8,542 nucleotides of DNA from OCS116 cluster bacterium (GCA_002402005.2 NVUS02000024.1:1-8542), one strand, 5' to 3'; numbered from the stretch's first letter, positions 1 through 6,649 are shown. Translations and numbers: made by a program. Notes: a model not told the origin generated them from the letters alone.

Positions 1-29
1 AAAACTTATAATTCATAGATAACAAACCA

Positions 30-61
30 TTAATCGATGGTTAAATATTATGCCCTATACT
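30..61 (+). promoter_or_regulatory. Candidate CtrA-type box and -10 element upstream of pcm
   Basis: TTAA at 30-33 and TTAA at 41-44 are separated by exactly 7 bases, which is the classical full CtrA recognition pattern. The second half, ATGGTTAA at 37-44, is the exact reverse complement of the TTAACCAT form of the site. AACCAT (25-30) and ATGGTT (37-42) also form a 6-bp dyad. A possible -10 hexamer TATACT (56-61, 5 of 6 to TATAAT) lies 11 bases downstream, which would give a start near base 68 and place the box around -38 to -24. Match to the motif is seen directly; binding and promoter use are inferred. Confidence 0.45.
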
Positions 62-95
62 GCGCTTAAATAATAAGTTTAGAGTAGAGGCTAGA

Positions 96-806
96 ATGGC
101 TTTTGATAAAGCGCAAAGCGCCAATTTTTTTGCAAATAACTCCGCATCCATCACCACAGATGCCGATGAAGAGCGCCTGAAAAAGCTCAAAATGGTGATG
201 AGTCTGCGCAAAAACGGCATTTCCTCACCCCAAATTCTCAAAATCATGGAAACCGTTCCGCGTGCGCAATTCCTCGCCCCGTCATTCACCGCCCGCGCGT
301 ATGAAGACCGCGCGTTGCCAATAGAATGCGGCCAAACCATTTCCCAGCCCTATATTGTCGCCTATATGTCCGAACAGCTAGAGCTGGATGACCGGATGAA
401 AGTGCTAGAGGTTGGCACAGGCTCAGGCTATCAAGCCGCTATCCTGTCAAAACTAGCCCGCCGTGTCTATACAATGGAGCGTTATCACACATTGCACCGC
501 ATGGCCGAGGCCCGCTTTCAAGCACTCAATATTTCTAACATCACCGCCATGACTGGCGATGGCCTTCTCGGCTGGCCGCATCAAGCCCCGTTCGATCGCA
601 TCATCGTCACCGCCGCGGCCGAGCGCATTCCGCGCATTCTCATCAATCAGCTTAAAGATGATGGCATTATGATTTTGCCTCTAGGCCCGATAGGTGGCGA
701 CCAGCGCCTACTAAAAGTCAAAAAAACCGCATCCGGCATTAAGTGTAAAGAATTATGTCCAGTGCGTTTCGTGCCCTTGGTTTCAGGTGTTGCCAAACAA
801 ATGTAG
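96..806 (+). CDS. pcm: Protein-L-isoaspartate O-methyltransferase
   Basis: This cytosolic repair enzyme uses S-adenosylmethionine to methylate isoaspartyl residues formed by ageing of Asn/Asp in proteins, starting their return to normal aspartate. The 236-residue product carries the family signature: GQTISQPYIVAYM (residues 79-91, substrate-binding region), the SAM-binding motif I VLEVGTGSGYQAAIL (103-117), the acidic end of strand 2 in VYTMERY (124-130), and motif III PFDRIIVTAAA (165-175), ending in PVRFVPLVSG. The ATG at 96 is preceded by AGAGG at 86-90 with a 5-base spacer. The first 32 residues or so are extra compared with many homologues, which begin near KMVMSLRKNGI, so an internal start at base 192 is possible but has a poorer ribosome site. 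In proteobacteria pcm often lies between surE and nlpD; the nlpD-like gene follows here, while any surE would be left of the window. Confidence 0.95.
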   Translation: MAFDKAQSANFFANNSASITTDADEERLKKLKMVMSLRKNGISSPQILKIMETVPRAQFLAPSFTARAYEDRALPIECGQTISQPYIVAYMSEQLELDDRMKVLEVGTGSGYQAAILSKLARRVYTMERYHTLHRMAEARFQALNISNITAMTGDGLLGWPHQAPFDRIIVTAAAERIPRILINQLKDDGIMILPLGPIGGDQRLLKVKKTASGIKCKELCPVRFVPLVSGVAKQM

Positions 807-833
807 CCGTTAATTGTTAACATTCATCAATTT

Positions 834-865
834 TTAACCATAATCGCTAAGCACTCCTTCATAAT
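834..865 (+). promoter_or_regulatory. Candidate CtrA-activated promoter of the NlpD-like gene
   Basis: TTAACCAT at 834-841 is an exact CtrA half-site consensus. It sits in a cluster of TTAA words (810-813, 817-820, 834-837) within the 123-bp gap after pcm, and GTTAAC at 816-821 is palindromic. A -10-like CATAAT (860-865, 5 of 6) follows 18 bases later, with no good -35 hexamer in between, as expected where an activator replaces -35 contacts. The predicted start near 872 would give a leader of about 58 to 70 bases. There is no second TTAA at exactly N7 from the 834 half-site, so this is weaker in form than the box before pcm. Confidence 0.4.
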
Positions 866-903
866 GCTTTGCTATTATTTGATCTAAGTTGGTAATAAAT
901 CGT

Positions 904-921
904 TATCTGTCATTTCAGATA
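904..921 (+). other. Small hairpin just upstream of the NlpD-like start codon
   Basis: TATCTG (904-909) and CAGATA (916-921) can pair as a 6-bp stem with a 6-base loop. It occupies the region where a Shine-Dalgarno sequence for the ATG at 930 would be, and no good Shine-Dalgarno is visible there. It may favour the in-frame ATG at 942, or modulate initiation, or be incidental. Confidence 0.3.
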
Positions 922-929
922 TTTATGTA

Positions 930-2192
930 ATGAGTATCCATATGTTTAAGTTTTCAAAATCGTTCAGCACATCTACAGTCAAAAAATCTACAAGCATCAT
1001 TGTCCCGGCATTTTTGTTGCTTAGCCTCTCGGCATGTAGTTCAGATGTTGCAAGGTTCGCGCAATTGGATATGCAAAACAGACAGGTCGCACAAAACAAT
1101 GTGCAGCAAACCAACCTAGCACCGCTTAATAATGCGTCGGTCAATAACAATCAAGTCGGCATTATGCCGATGGCAACCGACAGCCAGTTCACCGCCGCCA
1201 TCCCTAGTAGCAACATTTCGCAAACAAATGTGGCGTCTAACAATGGCTTTATGGGCAGCAATAGCCCCGATACATATCGCATTTCAACTGGCGATACATT
1301 ATATAGCATCGCCCGCCGCTTCGGCCTAACCGTCGAATCTCTGCGCCAAGCCAATAATTTAGATCAATATTCGTCACTGCGCATTGGCCAGCAAATCTTC
1401 TTGCCACGTAAAGGTGTTACTAGCTTCATTGCCAATTCACCGCGTACATCTTTAAATTCGCAACCGGCCGAAATCAGCACATTGCCACAGTCATCCACTG
1501 TGCAACGCCAATTCACCACGCCAGTCGCGCCCAAAGCTTTCGCACCTGTGCAACAGGCATCAGCAGGGGGCGGCATTTATACCGTGCAGCCTAAAGATAC
1601 ATTATATTCAATCGCCCGTTCGCATGGCGTGCATGTCAATGTCATTAAAAACCTAAACGGCCTCACCGGCGCAGAAGGCTTACGCATTGGCCAAAAAATC
1701 CGGGTGAATGGTAGCGCTGTTGCCGCTGCCCCCACTGCCGCACCGGTAAAAATCGCCGCTGCATCAACTGCACAAAAACCAGTGGCACTTGCCAAGCCCG
1801 AAAAACGTAGCTCAAGCCGTTTCCGCTGGCCAGTAAGCGGTCGGGTTATCTCCGAATATGGCAAAAAATCCGATGGCCGCCGCAATGATGGCCTCAACGT
1901 CGCCGTGCCTCCCGGCACAGTGGTTAAAGCCGCCGAAAATGGCGTGGTTGCTTATTCTGGCAATGGCCTCAAAAGCTATGGCAACCTAATCTTGCTCAAA
2001 CATGATGGCGGCTGGGTCACAGCTTACGCACATAATGGTTCAATTTTAGTCAAAAAAGGTGATAAAGTCCGCCGTGGTCAAGCCATTGCCCGCTCAGGTC
2101 AATCTGGCGATGTTACAAAACCACAATTGCATTTCGAAATCCGCCGTGGCGCACTAGCCGTCAACCCACGCAAATATCTATCATCCAATTAA
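930..2192 (+). CDS. nlpD: NlpD-type lipoprotein: two LysM domains and a degenerate LytM (M23) domain
   Basis: Predicted lipoprotein acting in the periplasm on peptidoglycan, most likely activating N-acetylmuramoyl-L-alanine amidases during cell separation, as NlpD/EnvC/DipM-class proteins do. The N-terminus has basic residues, a hydrophobic stretch and a lipobox LSAC with acylated Cys36. An Asn/Gln-rich linker (about 37-113) follows, then LysM 1 (about 115-159), LysM 2 (about 217-259), an Ala/Pro/Lys linker, and a LytM domain (about 296-417) starting FRWPVSGRVISEYG and ending LHFEIRRGALAVNPRKYL. The HxGxD metal motif reads N319-D-G-L-N323 and the HxH motif reads Q399-L-H401; His368 remains. 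Two of three zinc ligands are therefore missing, so it is probably non-catalytic. Start choice is uncertain: ATG 930 lacks a clear ribosome site, and ATG 942 (four residues shorter) has GAG six bases upstream and leaves the signal peptide intact. An alternative family name is DipM-like, but DipM lacks a lipobox. Confidence 0.88.
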   Translation: MSIHMFKFSKSFSTSTVKKSTSIIVPAFLLLSLSACSSDVARFAQLDMQNRQVAQNNVQQTNLAPLNNASVNNNQVGIMPMATDSQFTAAIPSSNISQTNVASNNGFMGSNSPDTYRISTGDTLYSIARRFGLTVESLRQANNLDQYSSLRIGQQIFLPRKGVTSFIANSPRTSLNSQPAEISTLPQSSTVQRQFTTPVAPKAFAPVQQASAGGGIYTVQPKDTLYSIARSHGVHVNVIKNLNGLTGAEGLRIGQKIRVNGSAVAAAPTAAPVKIAAASTAQKPVALAKPEKRSSSRFRWPVSGRVISEYGKKSDGRRNDGLNVAVPPGTVVKAAENGVVAYSGNGLKSYGNLILLKHDGGWVTAYAHNGSILVKKGDKVRRGQAIARSGQSGDVTKPQLHFEIRRGALAVNPRKYLSSN

Positions 2193-2214
2193 GTTTGGGT
2201 AACATCACAAATTC

Positions 2215-2242
2215 AAAAGGATAGCCTCGGCTATCCTTTTTT
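2215..2242. terminator. Bidirectional intrinsic terminator
   Basis: AAAAGGATAGCC (2215-2226) and GGCTATCCTTTT (2229-2240) are perfect 12-base complementary arms around TC, realistically an 11-bp stem with a CTCG tetraloop. The A-tract on one side and T-tract on the other make it functional on either strand. It lies in the 54-bp gap between the convergent ends of the NlpD-like gene (2192) and the ATPase gene (2247). Confidence 0.9.
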
Positions 2243-2246
2243 CATT

Positions 2247-3110
2247 CTATAATTTCACGCCCATTTGTCCGGCCAGATTGGTGATGAATTGCCAAGCCAC
2301 ACGCCCGGTGCGTCCACCGCGCGATGCCGCCCATTCAAGCGCCGCCCGTCGCAACTCTTCATCCGCAATGTCAAAACCAAAATGCGCACTATAATTATTC
2401 ACCATACCCAAATATTCAGTCTGTGTCGGGTTATGAAACCCAACCCACAATCCAAACCGGTCAGATAAAGATACCTTCTCGTCGATGGTATCACGTACAT
2501 TAATCGCATTGGCTTGCTCGTTTTCAATCATTTCACGTGGCAATAAATGGCGTCTGTTGCTGGTCGCATAAAATATCACATTCTCAGCTTTGCCCTCAAG
2601 CCCGCCCTCAAGCACGGCTTTAAGCGATTTATAACTGTCATCACCCGCATCAAAGCTCAAATCATCACAATATAAAATAAACCGCTCATCCCGTGCCGCC
2701 AACTGCCGCATCAATAACGGCAAACTACTAATGTCCTCACGGTGAATCTCCACCAGCTTCAAATTGGTATATTCAGCACCAATCAAACCATAAACCGCCT
2801 TGGTCAGCGAGCTTTTACCCATTCCGCGCGCGCCCCAAAGCAAAACATTATTGGCAGTCAGGCCTTTGGCAAATTGCCGCGTATTGTCGCACAAAACCTG
2901 TTTTTGGTAGTCAATATTGCGCAATAGTCCAATGTCGATGGCGTTTATCTTAGTCAAAGGCCGTAAATATTCCTCATCAGCCTCCCAAATAAAGCCATTG
3001 GCGTTGTAATCAGTTTTGGTTTTTGCGGCGGTTTTTTGTTGCTCAGCAATTTGTTTTAGCGATTTCGCGACATCGGTTAGCTGGCCTAACAATTCTTCAT
3101 ATACGCTCAT
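2247..3110 (-). CDS. DUF815-family AAA+ ATPase
   Basis: A 287-residue P-loop ATPase of the DUF815 family; the cellular role is not established. It has an N-terminal helical, Gln/Lys-rich segment (about 1-35), then the ATPase core: Walker A GARGMGKSS (93-101), Walker B FILYCDDLSF (144-153, acidic D149/D150), sensor-1-like YATSNRRHL (181-189), a likely arginine-finger region SLSDRFGL (214-221), and a C-terminal sensor-2-like GGRTGRVAWQF (265-275). No membrane segments or signal peptide, so it should be cytosolic. I place the start at ATG 3110 because GAGGA lies 5 bases upstream; the frame extends six more codons to a TTG at 3128, but that start would cover the ribosome site. The gene is opposite to its neighbours and divergent from yajC. 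A direct role with the Sec genes is not shown by the sequence. Confidence 0.87.
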   Translation of the reverse strand: MSVYEELLGQLTDVAKSLKQIAEQQKTAAKTKTDYNANGFIWEADEEYLRPLTKINAIDIGLLRNIDYQKQVLCDNTRQFAKGLTANNVLLWGARGMGKSSLTKAVYGLIGAEYTNLKLVEIHREDISSLPLLMRQLAARDERFILYCDDLSFDAGDDSYKSLKAVLEGGLEGKAENVIFYATSNRRHLLPREMIENEQANAINVRDTIDEKVSLSDRFGLWVGFHNPTQTEYLGMVNNYSAHFGFDIADEELRRAALEWAASRGGRTGRVAWQFITNLAGQMGVKL

Positions 3111-3115
3111 TTGGG

Positions 3116-3120
3116 TCCTC
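3116..3120 (-). promoter_or_regulatory. Ribosome binding site fixing the DUF815 ATPase start
   Basis: On the minus strand GAGGA is followed by the five bases CCCAA and then ATG at 3110. This supports the ATG rather than the TTG at 3128 as the true start and shortens the product by six residues. Confidence 0.75.
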
Positions 3121-3217
3121 AATAGCAATTTTTGCTTAAATTAACTGCATCACGCGGCATTTATCAATCACATTCTTAAAAAACATGCTGATAATCCATT
3201 TATTTGCCGCTGCCATG

Positions 3218-3245
3218 TTGCAAAGTTAAAAATCAAGGTTATATT
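3218..3245 (+). promoter_or_regulatory. Candidate sigma-70-type promoter of yajC
   Basis: TTGCAA (3218-3223) and TATATT (3240-3245, 5 of 6 to TATAAT) are spaced by 16 bases in the 200-bp divergent region between the ATPase gene and yajC. The predicted start near 3252 would give a leader of about 59 bases. The match is visible, but AT-rich intergenic DNA yields such pairs by chance. On the minus strand I could find only a weak pair for the ATPase gene (TTGATA with a 17-base spacer to TTAATT) and do not list it separately. Confidence 0.4.
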
Positions 3246-3310
3246 CCACATAATTAGCAATTGGGGGTAGTCATCTCTATTTGTGATCAATAGTTTTAAG
3301 GAAGTTCGTC

Positions 3311-3601
3311 ATGGATTCAAATATCATTCAGTTTATGCCCATCATTTTCATCTTCGTGGTGATGTATTTCTTGGTCATTCGCCCGCAACAAAAAAAAGCC
3401 AAACTACATCGTGAAATGATCGGCAATGTGCGCCGCGGCGATACCATTGTTACCAGTGGCGGCCTTATTGGCAAAATTTCAAAAGTGAATGATGATGCAG
3501 AAGTGACTGTCGAACTTACCGAAGGCGTAAAAGTACGCATCGTGCGTTCTATGATTGCCGAAGTTCGCGTTAAAGGCGAACCAGTAGCCGACAAAAAATA
3601 A
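3311..3601 (+). CDS. yajC: Preprotein translocase accessory subunit YajC
   Basis: Small single-span inner-membrane protein of the SecDF-YajC complex that associates with SecYEG and YidC. The 96 residues match the family: an N-terminal membrane helix at about 7-23 (FMPIIFIFVVMYFLVIRP), the basic RPQQKK junction (24-29) that places the rest in the cytosol, and the conserved GDTIVTSGGLIGKI block (43-56) in a small beta-rich domain. Length is normal for YajC. The ATG at 3311 follows TAAGGA (3297-3302) with 8 bases of spacing. A hairpin with a T-rich tail lies immediately after the stop, so yajC could be made in excess over secD and secF. A GATTC (GANTC class) site overlaps codons 2-3. Confidence 0.96.
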   Translation: MDSNIIQFMPIIFIFVVMYFLVIRPQQKKAKLHREMIGNVRRGDTIVTSGGLIGKISKVNDDAEVTVELTEGVKVRIVRSMIAEVRVKGEPVADKK

Positions 3602-3607
3602 TAAACA

Positions 3608-3646
3608 AGCAGCTTGCCATAATGGTTCAAGCTGCTGTTTTATTTT
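3608..3646 (+). terminator. Terminator or attenuator between yajC and secD
   Basis: AGCAGCTTG (3608-3616) pairs perfectly with CAAGCTGCT (3628-3636), a 9-bp stem with an 11-base loop, followed by GTTTTATTTT. It begins 7 bases after the yajC stop and lies 43 bases before secD. The tail is T-rich but interrupted by G and A, so partial read-through is plausible. That would let secD-secF be transcribed from the yajC promoter at a reduced level. Confidence 0.7.
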
Positions 3647-3688
3647 AAGCTTTAGGCATTTGCCGCATCAATATCAGAAAGCCTGCAC

Positions 3689-5281
3689 ATGTTGCATTTT
3701 TCAGTTTGGAAAACCACTCTCATCCTACTTGTCAGCATGGCGGGCGCATTGTTTACGCTGCCCAATCTTTTAAGTGATGAGCAAGCTCAAAACCTACCGA
3801 GCTTCATGCCCAGCAATAAATTGCATTTGGGCTTGGATCTTAAAGGTGGCTCGCATCTATTGTTGCAAGTGCAAATCGGCGTGATCATTACCGAGCGTAT
3901 GGAAGCCACTAAGGACGACATCCGCTCTAGTTTGCGCGAGAAAAAAATCGGCTATACCGGCCTGAAAGTGGCAGATCAAAGCGTCACACTTAAAGTGCGC
4001 GATGCCATACAGATGGAAGATGCGCTCATCGCCATCAAAGGCCTCAGCCAACCGGTTACCACCAGCCTGCTGCAAGGCGCGAGCGTGCGGGACATCGTGG
4101 TCACTCAAACCTCAGACACCGCCATCACCGTGGCTTTGTCCGATGAAGAACGCATTTCACGGGTCAAATCAGCCGTGTTGCAATCTATCGAAATTCTGCG
4201 TCGTCGTATTGATGAATTGGGCACAACCGAGCCGACCATTCAGCCACAAGGCGATGATCGTATTTTGGTACAAGTGCCGGGTGTTGAGCCAGATGCGCTT
4301 AAAAACATCATCGGCAAAACCGCCAAACTAACCTTTCATGAAGTTGATAGCCGTACCGATCCAAATGGCATCATTCCCGGCGATAGTTTTGTTTTGCCGG
4401 ACATTGAAAACAAAGCCCAATTATATGTGCTTAAAAAACGTGCAATCTTAACCGGCGAAAATCTGGTCGATGCGCAGGCCGGCTTTAGCCAGCAAACCAG
4501 CGAAGCCATTGTGAGCTTTAAGTTCGATACTGCTGGCGCTAAAAAATTCGGCAATTACACAGCCTCCCATGTAGGTGAGCCTTTCGCCATCGTGCTGGAT
4601 AACGAGGTCATCTCAGCCCCCAGAATTAACGAAGCCATTCGTGGCGGCTCAGGCCAAATTTCCGGTAACTTCACGGTAGAAGGCGCTAACGAGCTGTCCA
4701 TCTTATTACGTGCCGGCGCTTTGCCCGCCCCGCTGGATATTTTAGAAGAACGCTCCGTTGGGCCAAGCTTGGGCGCAGATAGCGTCGAGGCCGGTAAAAT
4801 CGCCTCCATCGTTGGTGTCGTTGGTGTTGTGCTGTTTATCTTATTTTCATATGGCCTGTTTGGCCTGTTCGCCAACATCGCGTTGATGATCAACTTGTTG
4901 CTTATCTTTGGTGTTCTGTCTCTGTTGCAAGCCACACTCACTCTGCCCGGCATTGCCGGCATCGTGCTCACCATCGGCATGGCGGTCGATGCCAATGTGC
5001 TTATTTTCGAGCGTATCCGTGAGGAAGCGCGCAACGGCAAAAGCCCCATTGCTGCCATCGAGACCGGTTATAACCGCGCTCTCACCACAATTTTAGATGC
5101 CAACATCACCACATTTATCGCCGCTGCCATCCTGTTCTATCTAGGCACAGGGCCGGTCAAAGGCTTTGCGGTGACTTTGTCAATCGGCATCATCACTTCT
5201 GTGTTCACCGCTTTTGTGGTCACTCGTCTTTTGGTTTCAGTTTGGATACGCCGCAAGCGTCCCAAATCAATCCCAATTTAG
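3689..5281 (+). CDS. secD: Protein translocase subunit SecD
   Basis: Inner-membrane RND-superfamily protein that, with SecF, uses the proton gradient to help pull exported proteins out of SecYEG. The 530 residues contain an N-terminal membrane helix (about 8-25), the D1 motif LGLDLKGGSHLLLQV (47-61), a large periplasmic region (P1 head plus base, about 60-345), the junction RAGALPAPLDILEERSVGPS (341-360), and a five-helix C-terminal membrane domain (about 370-518). The motif GMAVDANVLIFERIREE (430-446) carries the membrane aspartate D434 and R442, in the position of residues implicated in proton conduction. The basic tail RRKRPKS is cytosolic. The length is intermediate (E. coli about 615) and SecF is a separate gene, not fused. 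The ribosome site before ATG 3689 is weak (GAAAG, 7 bases away), consistent with modest expression. Confidence 0.97.
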   Translation: MLHFSVWKTTLILLVSMAGALFTLPNLLSDEQAQNLPSFMPSNKLHLGLDLKGGSHLLLQVQIGVIITERMEATKDDIRSSLREKKIGYTGLKVADQSVTLKVRDAIQMEDALIAIKGLSQPVTTSLLQGASVRDIVVTQTSDTAITVALSDEERISRVKSAVLQSIEILRRRIDELGTTEPTIQPQGDDRILVQVPGVEPDALKNIIGKTAKLTFHEVDSRTDPNGIIPGDSFVLPDIENKAQLYVLKKRAILTGENLVDAQAGFSQQTSEAIVSFKFDTAGAKKFGNYTASHVGEPFAIVLDNEVISAPRINEAIRGGSGQISGNFTVEGANELSILLRAGALPAPLDILEERSVGPSLGADSVEAGKIASIVGVVGVVLFILFSYGLFGLFANIALMINLLLIFGVLSLLQATLTLPGIAGIVLTIGMAVDANVLIFERIREEARNGKSPIAAIETGYNRALTTILDANITTFIAAAILFYLGTGPVKGFAVTLSIGIITSVFTAFVVTRLLVSVWIRRKRPKSIPI

Positions 5282-5311
5282 TCTTTAATATTTATAGAAA
5301 AGGAAAATCAC

Positions 5312-6259
5312 ATGAAAGGGTTCAAATTTGTTCCAGCCGGAACCAAAATACCTTTTATCGGTTTTCGATATATATCTTTAGCTTTGTCCATCTTTATGTT
5401 GGTGGCCTCTGCTGGCCTGTTCTTCACCAAAGGGCTTAATTATGGCATCGATTTCTTAGGCGGCACAACCATCGAAATTAAAACCCTAGATGGCCCCGCC
5501 GATCTCACAAAATTGCGCAGCACCGTTGGCTCACTCGGCTTGGGCGATGTGCAATTGCAAACCTTTGGCGCACCAGATGAAGTGCTGATTAAAATTCAAG
5601 CCCAAACCGGTGGCGATGGCAATGCACAATCCTCTATCGATGCAGTTAAAGCTGCACTTGCGGTCAGCAATGGCGATCAAATCGAATATCGTGCAGTCGA
5701 GGTGGTTGGCCCCACCGTCAGTGGCGAATTGGTAACCGACAGTATCATCGCGGTTTGCTTGGCGATTGGCGCGGTATTGCTCTATATTTGGGTGCGGTTC
5801 GAGTGGCAATTCTCAGTCGCCGCAGTTGTCGCTTTGGTGCATGACGTCGCCATCACAATCGGCTTCTTTTCATTGTTACAGCTAGATTTCAACATTTCCA
5901 TCATTGCAGCTCTGCTCACCATTGTCGGCTATTCACTCAACGATACCGTTGTGGTATTCGATCGGGTGCGTGAATTTTTGCGTAAATATAAAAAAATGGA
6001 TATGACAGAGCTGCTCGATCTGTCGATCAACAGCACATTAAGCCGTACCATTTTAACTTCAGTCACCACACTCATCGCTCTATTGTCATTGGTAATCTTT
6101 GGCGGCGAAGTGATTAAGGGTCTTTCCTTGGCGATGATTTGGGGCGTGATCATTGGTACATATTCATCGGTCTTTGTGGCATCACCCATATTGCTAGCTT
6201 TGGGCGTTAAGCGCGACTGGAGCAAGAATAAAGTGACCAGCGAAGCCACCAACCCATAA
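5312..6259 (+). CDS. secF: Protein translocase subunit SecF
   Basis: Partner of SecD in the inner membrane. The 315-residue product begins with a cytosolic basic segment and first helix (about 18-38), then the conserved GIDFLGGT motif (45-52), a periplasmic base domain (about 50-140) closing with VVGPTVSGEL (131-140), and five helices. ALVHDVAITIGFF (174-186) and TIVGYSLNDTVVVFDRVRE (203-221) are the family signatures and include D211 and R218/R220 in the proton-pathway helix. Length is typical of a stand-alone SecF. The start has a strong ribosome site, AAGGA at 5300-5304 with 7 bases of spacing. It follows secD by 30 bp and precedes the Mth938 gene by 9 bp, so these are very likely co-transcribed. 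Confidence 0.97.
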   Translation: MKGFKFVPAGTKIPFIGFRYISLALSIFMLVASAGLFFTKGLNYGIDFLGGTTIEIKTLDGPADLTKLRSTVGSLGLGDVQLQTFGAPDEVLIKIQAQTGGDGNAQSSIDAVKAALAVSNGDQIEYRAVEVVGPTVSGELVTDSIIAVCLAIGAVLLYIWVRFEWQFSVAAVVALVHDVAITIGFFSLLQLDFNISIIAALLTIVGYSLNDTVVVFDRVREFLRKYKKMDMTELLDLSINSTLSRTILTSVTTLIALLSLVIFGGEVIKGLSLAMIWGVIIGTYSSVFVASPILLALGVKRDWSKNKVTSEATNP

Positions 6260-6268
6260 GCGTAAACA

Positions 6269-6646
6269 ATGTCAGATGATGAGCTACATTTACCCGGTCA
6301 ATATGCCATAGATAGCTATGGCAATATGGGCTTTCGCTTTGCCGATATGTCCCACAAAGGCTCATTGCTCATCTTGCCGTCCGACATGTCAAATTGGCAG
6401 GTCAAAGATGGTGATGAATTGCTCGAGCCTCTATTCGAAAAAATCATCCAACAATCAGATGCCATAGATATATTGGTTCTGGGCATGGGCAAAAATATGT
6501 ATCTTCCGCCCAAGCCATTGCGCGAAATGTGCAAGCAAGCCGGCATCGTCATCGAATTCATGTCGACCAGCAATGCCGTACGCACTTATAATGTTTTACT
6601 GGACGAGCAACGGCGCATCGCTGCCGCTCTGATCGCGATTGAGTAA
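6269..6646 (+). CDS. Mth938-like (DUF498) domain protein, NDUFAF3 relative
   Basis: A 125-residue soluble protein of the Mth938-like fold family. The conserved blocks are all visible: GFRFADMSHKGSLLILPS (21-38), ILVLGMGKNMYLPP (68-81), and the C-terminal IEFMSTSNAVRTYNVLLDEQ (95-114) followed by RRIAAALIAIE. The human family member NDUFAF3 is an assembly factor of respiratory complex I; the bacterial function is not established, and no catalytic residues are known to me. The gene starts 9 bp after secF and ends 3 bp before the next gene, with no good ribosome site of its own, which suggests translational coupling. The family assignment is strong; a role in complex I assembly here is inference from the human relative and from the neighbour gene. 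Confidence 0.88.
   Translation: MSDDELHLPGQYAIDSYGNMGFRFADMSHKGSLLILPSDMSNWQVKDGDELLEPLFEKIIQQSDAIDILVLGMGKNMYLPPKPLREMCKQAGIVIEFMSTSNAVRTYNVLLDEQRRIAAALIAIE
6305..6322 (+). other. Hairpin inside the start of the Mth938-like gene
   Basis: GCCATAG (6305-6311) and CTATGGC (6316-6322) form a perfect 7-bp stem with a 4-base loop; outer ATAT words extend it by four pairs across one bulged A (6323). It lies 36 bases after the start codon, in codons for residues about 13-18. It may slow or protect the transcript at the secF junction, or be incidental to the coding sequence. Confidence 0.4.
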
Positions 6647-6649
6647 TCT

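Noticed and set aside
41..340. A 99-codon minus-strand open frame over the 5' end of pcm
   Set aside because: Overlaps the well-supported pcm frame and has no recognisable protein features.
1577..1918. A 113-codon minus-strand open frame inside the NlpD-like gene
   Set aside because: Antisense to the LysM 2 and LytM coding region, no family resemblance, and no promoter or ribosome site.
3123..3135. AGCAA/TTGCT mini-hairpin in the leader of the ATPase gene
   Set aside because: Only 5 bp with a 3-base loop in AT-rich sequence, too weak to call regulatory.
3163..3212. Distant GCGGCA/TGCCGC complementary words in the divergent region
   Set aside because: Six-base arms about 40 bases apart are expected by chance and fit no known element.
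4002..4331. A 109-codon plus-strand open frame in a second frame of secD
   Set aside because: Cys/Pro-rich out-of-frame translation of secD, with no independent start signal.
4555..5058. A 167-codon open frame on the minus strand inside secD
   Set aside because: It lies wholly antisense to a strongly conserved SecD membrane domain, has no ribosome site or recognisable domain, and its composition is what the complement of hydrophobic helices gives.
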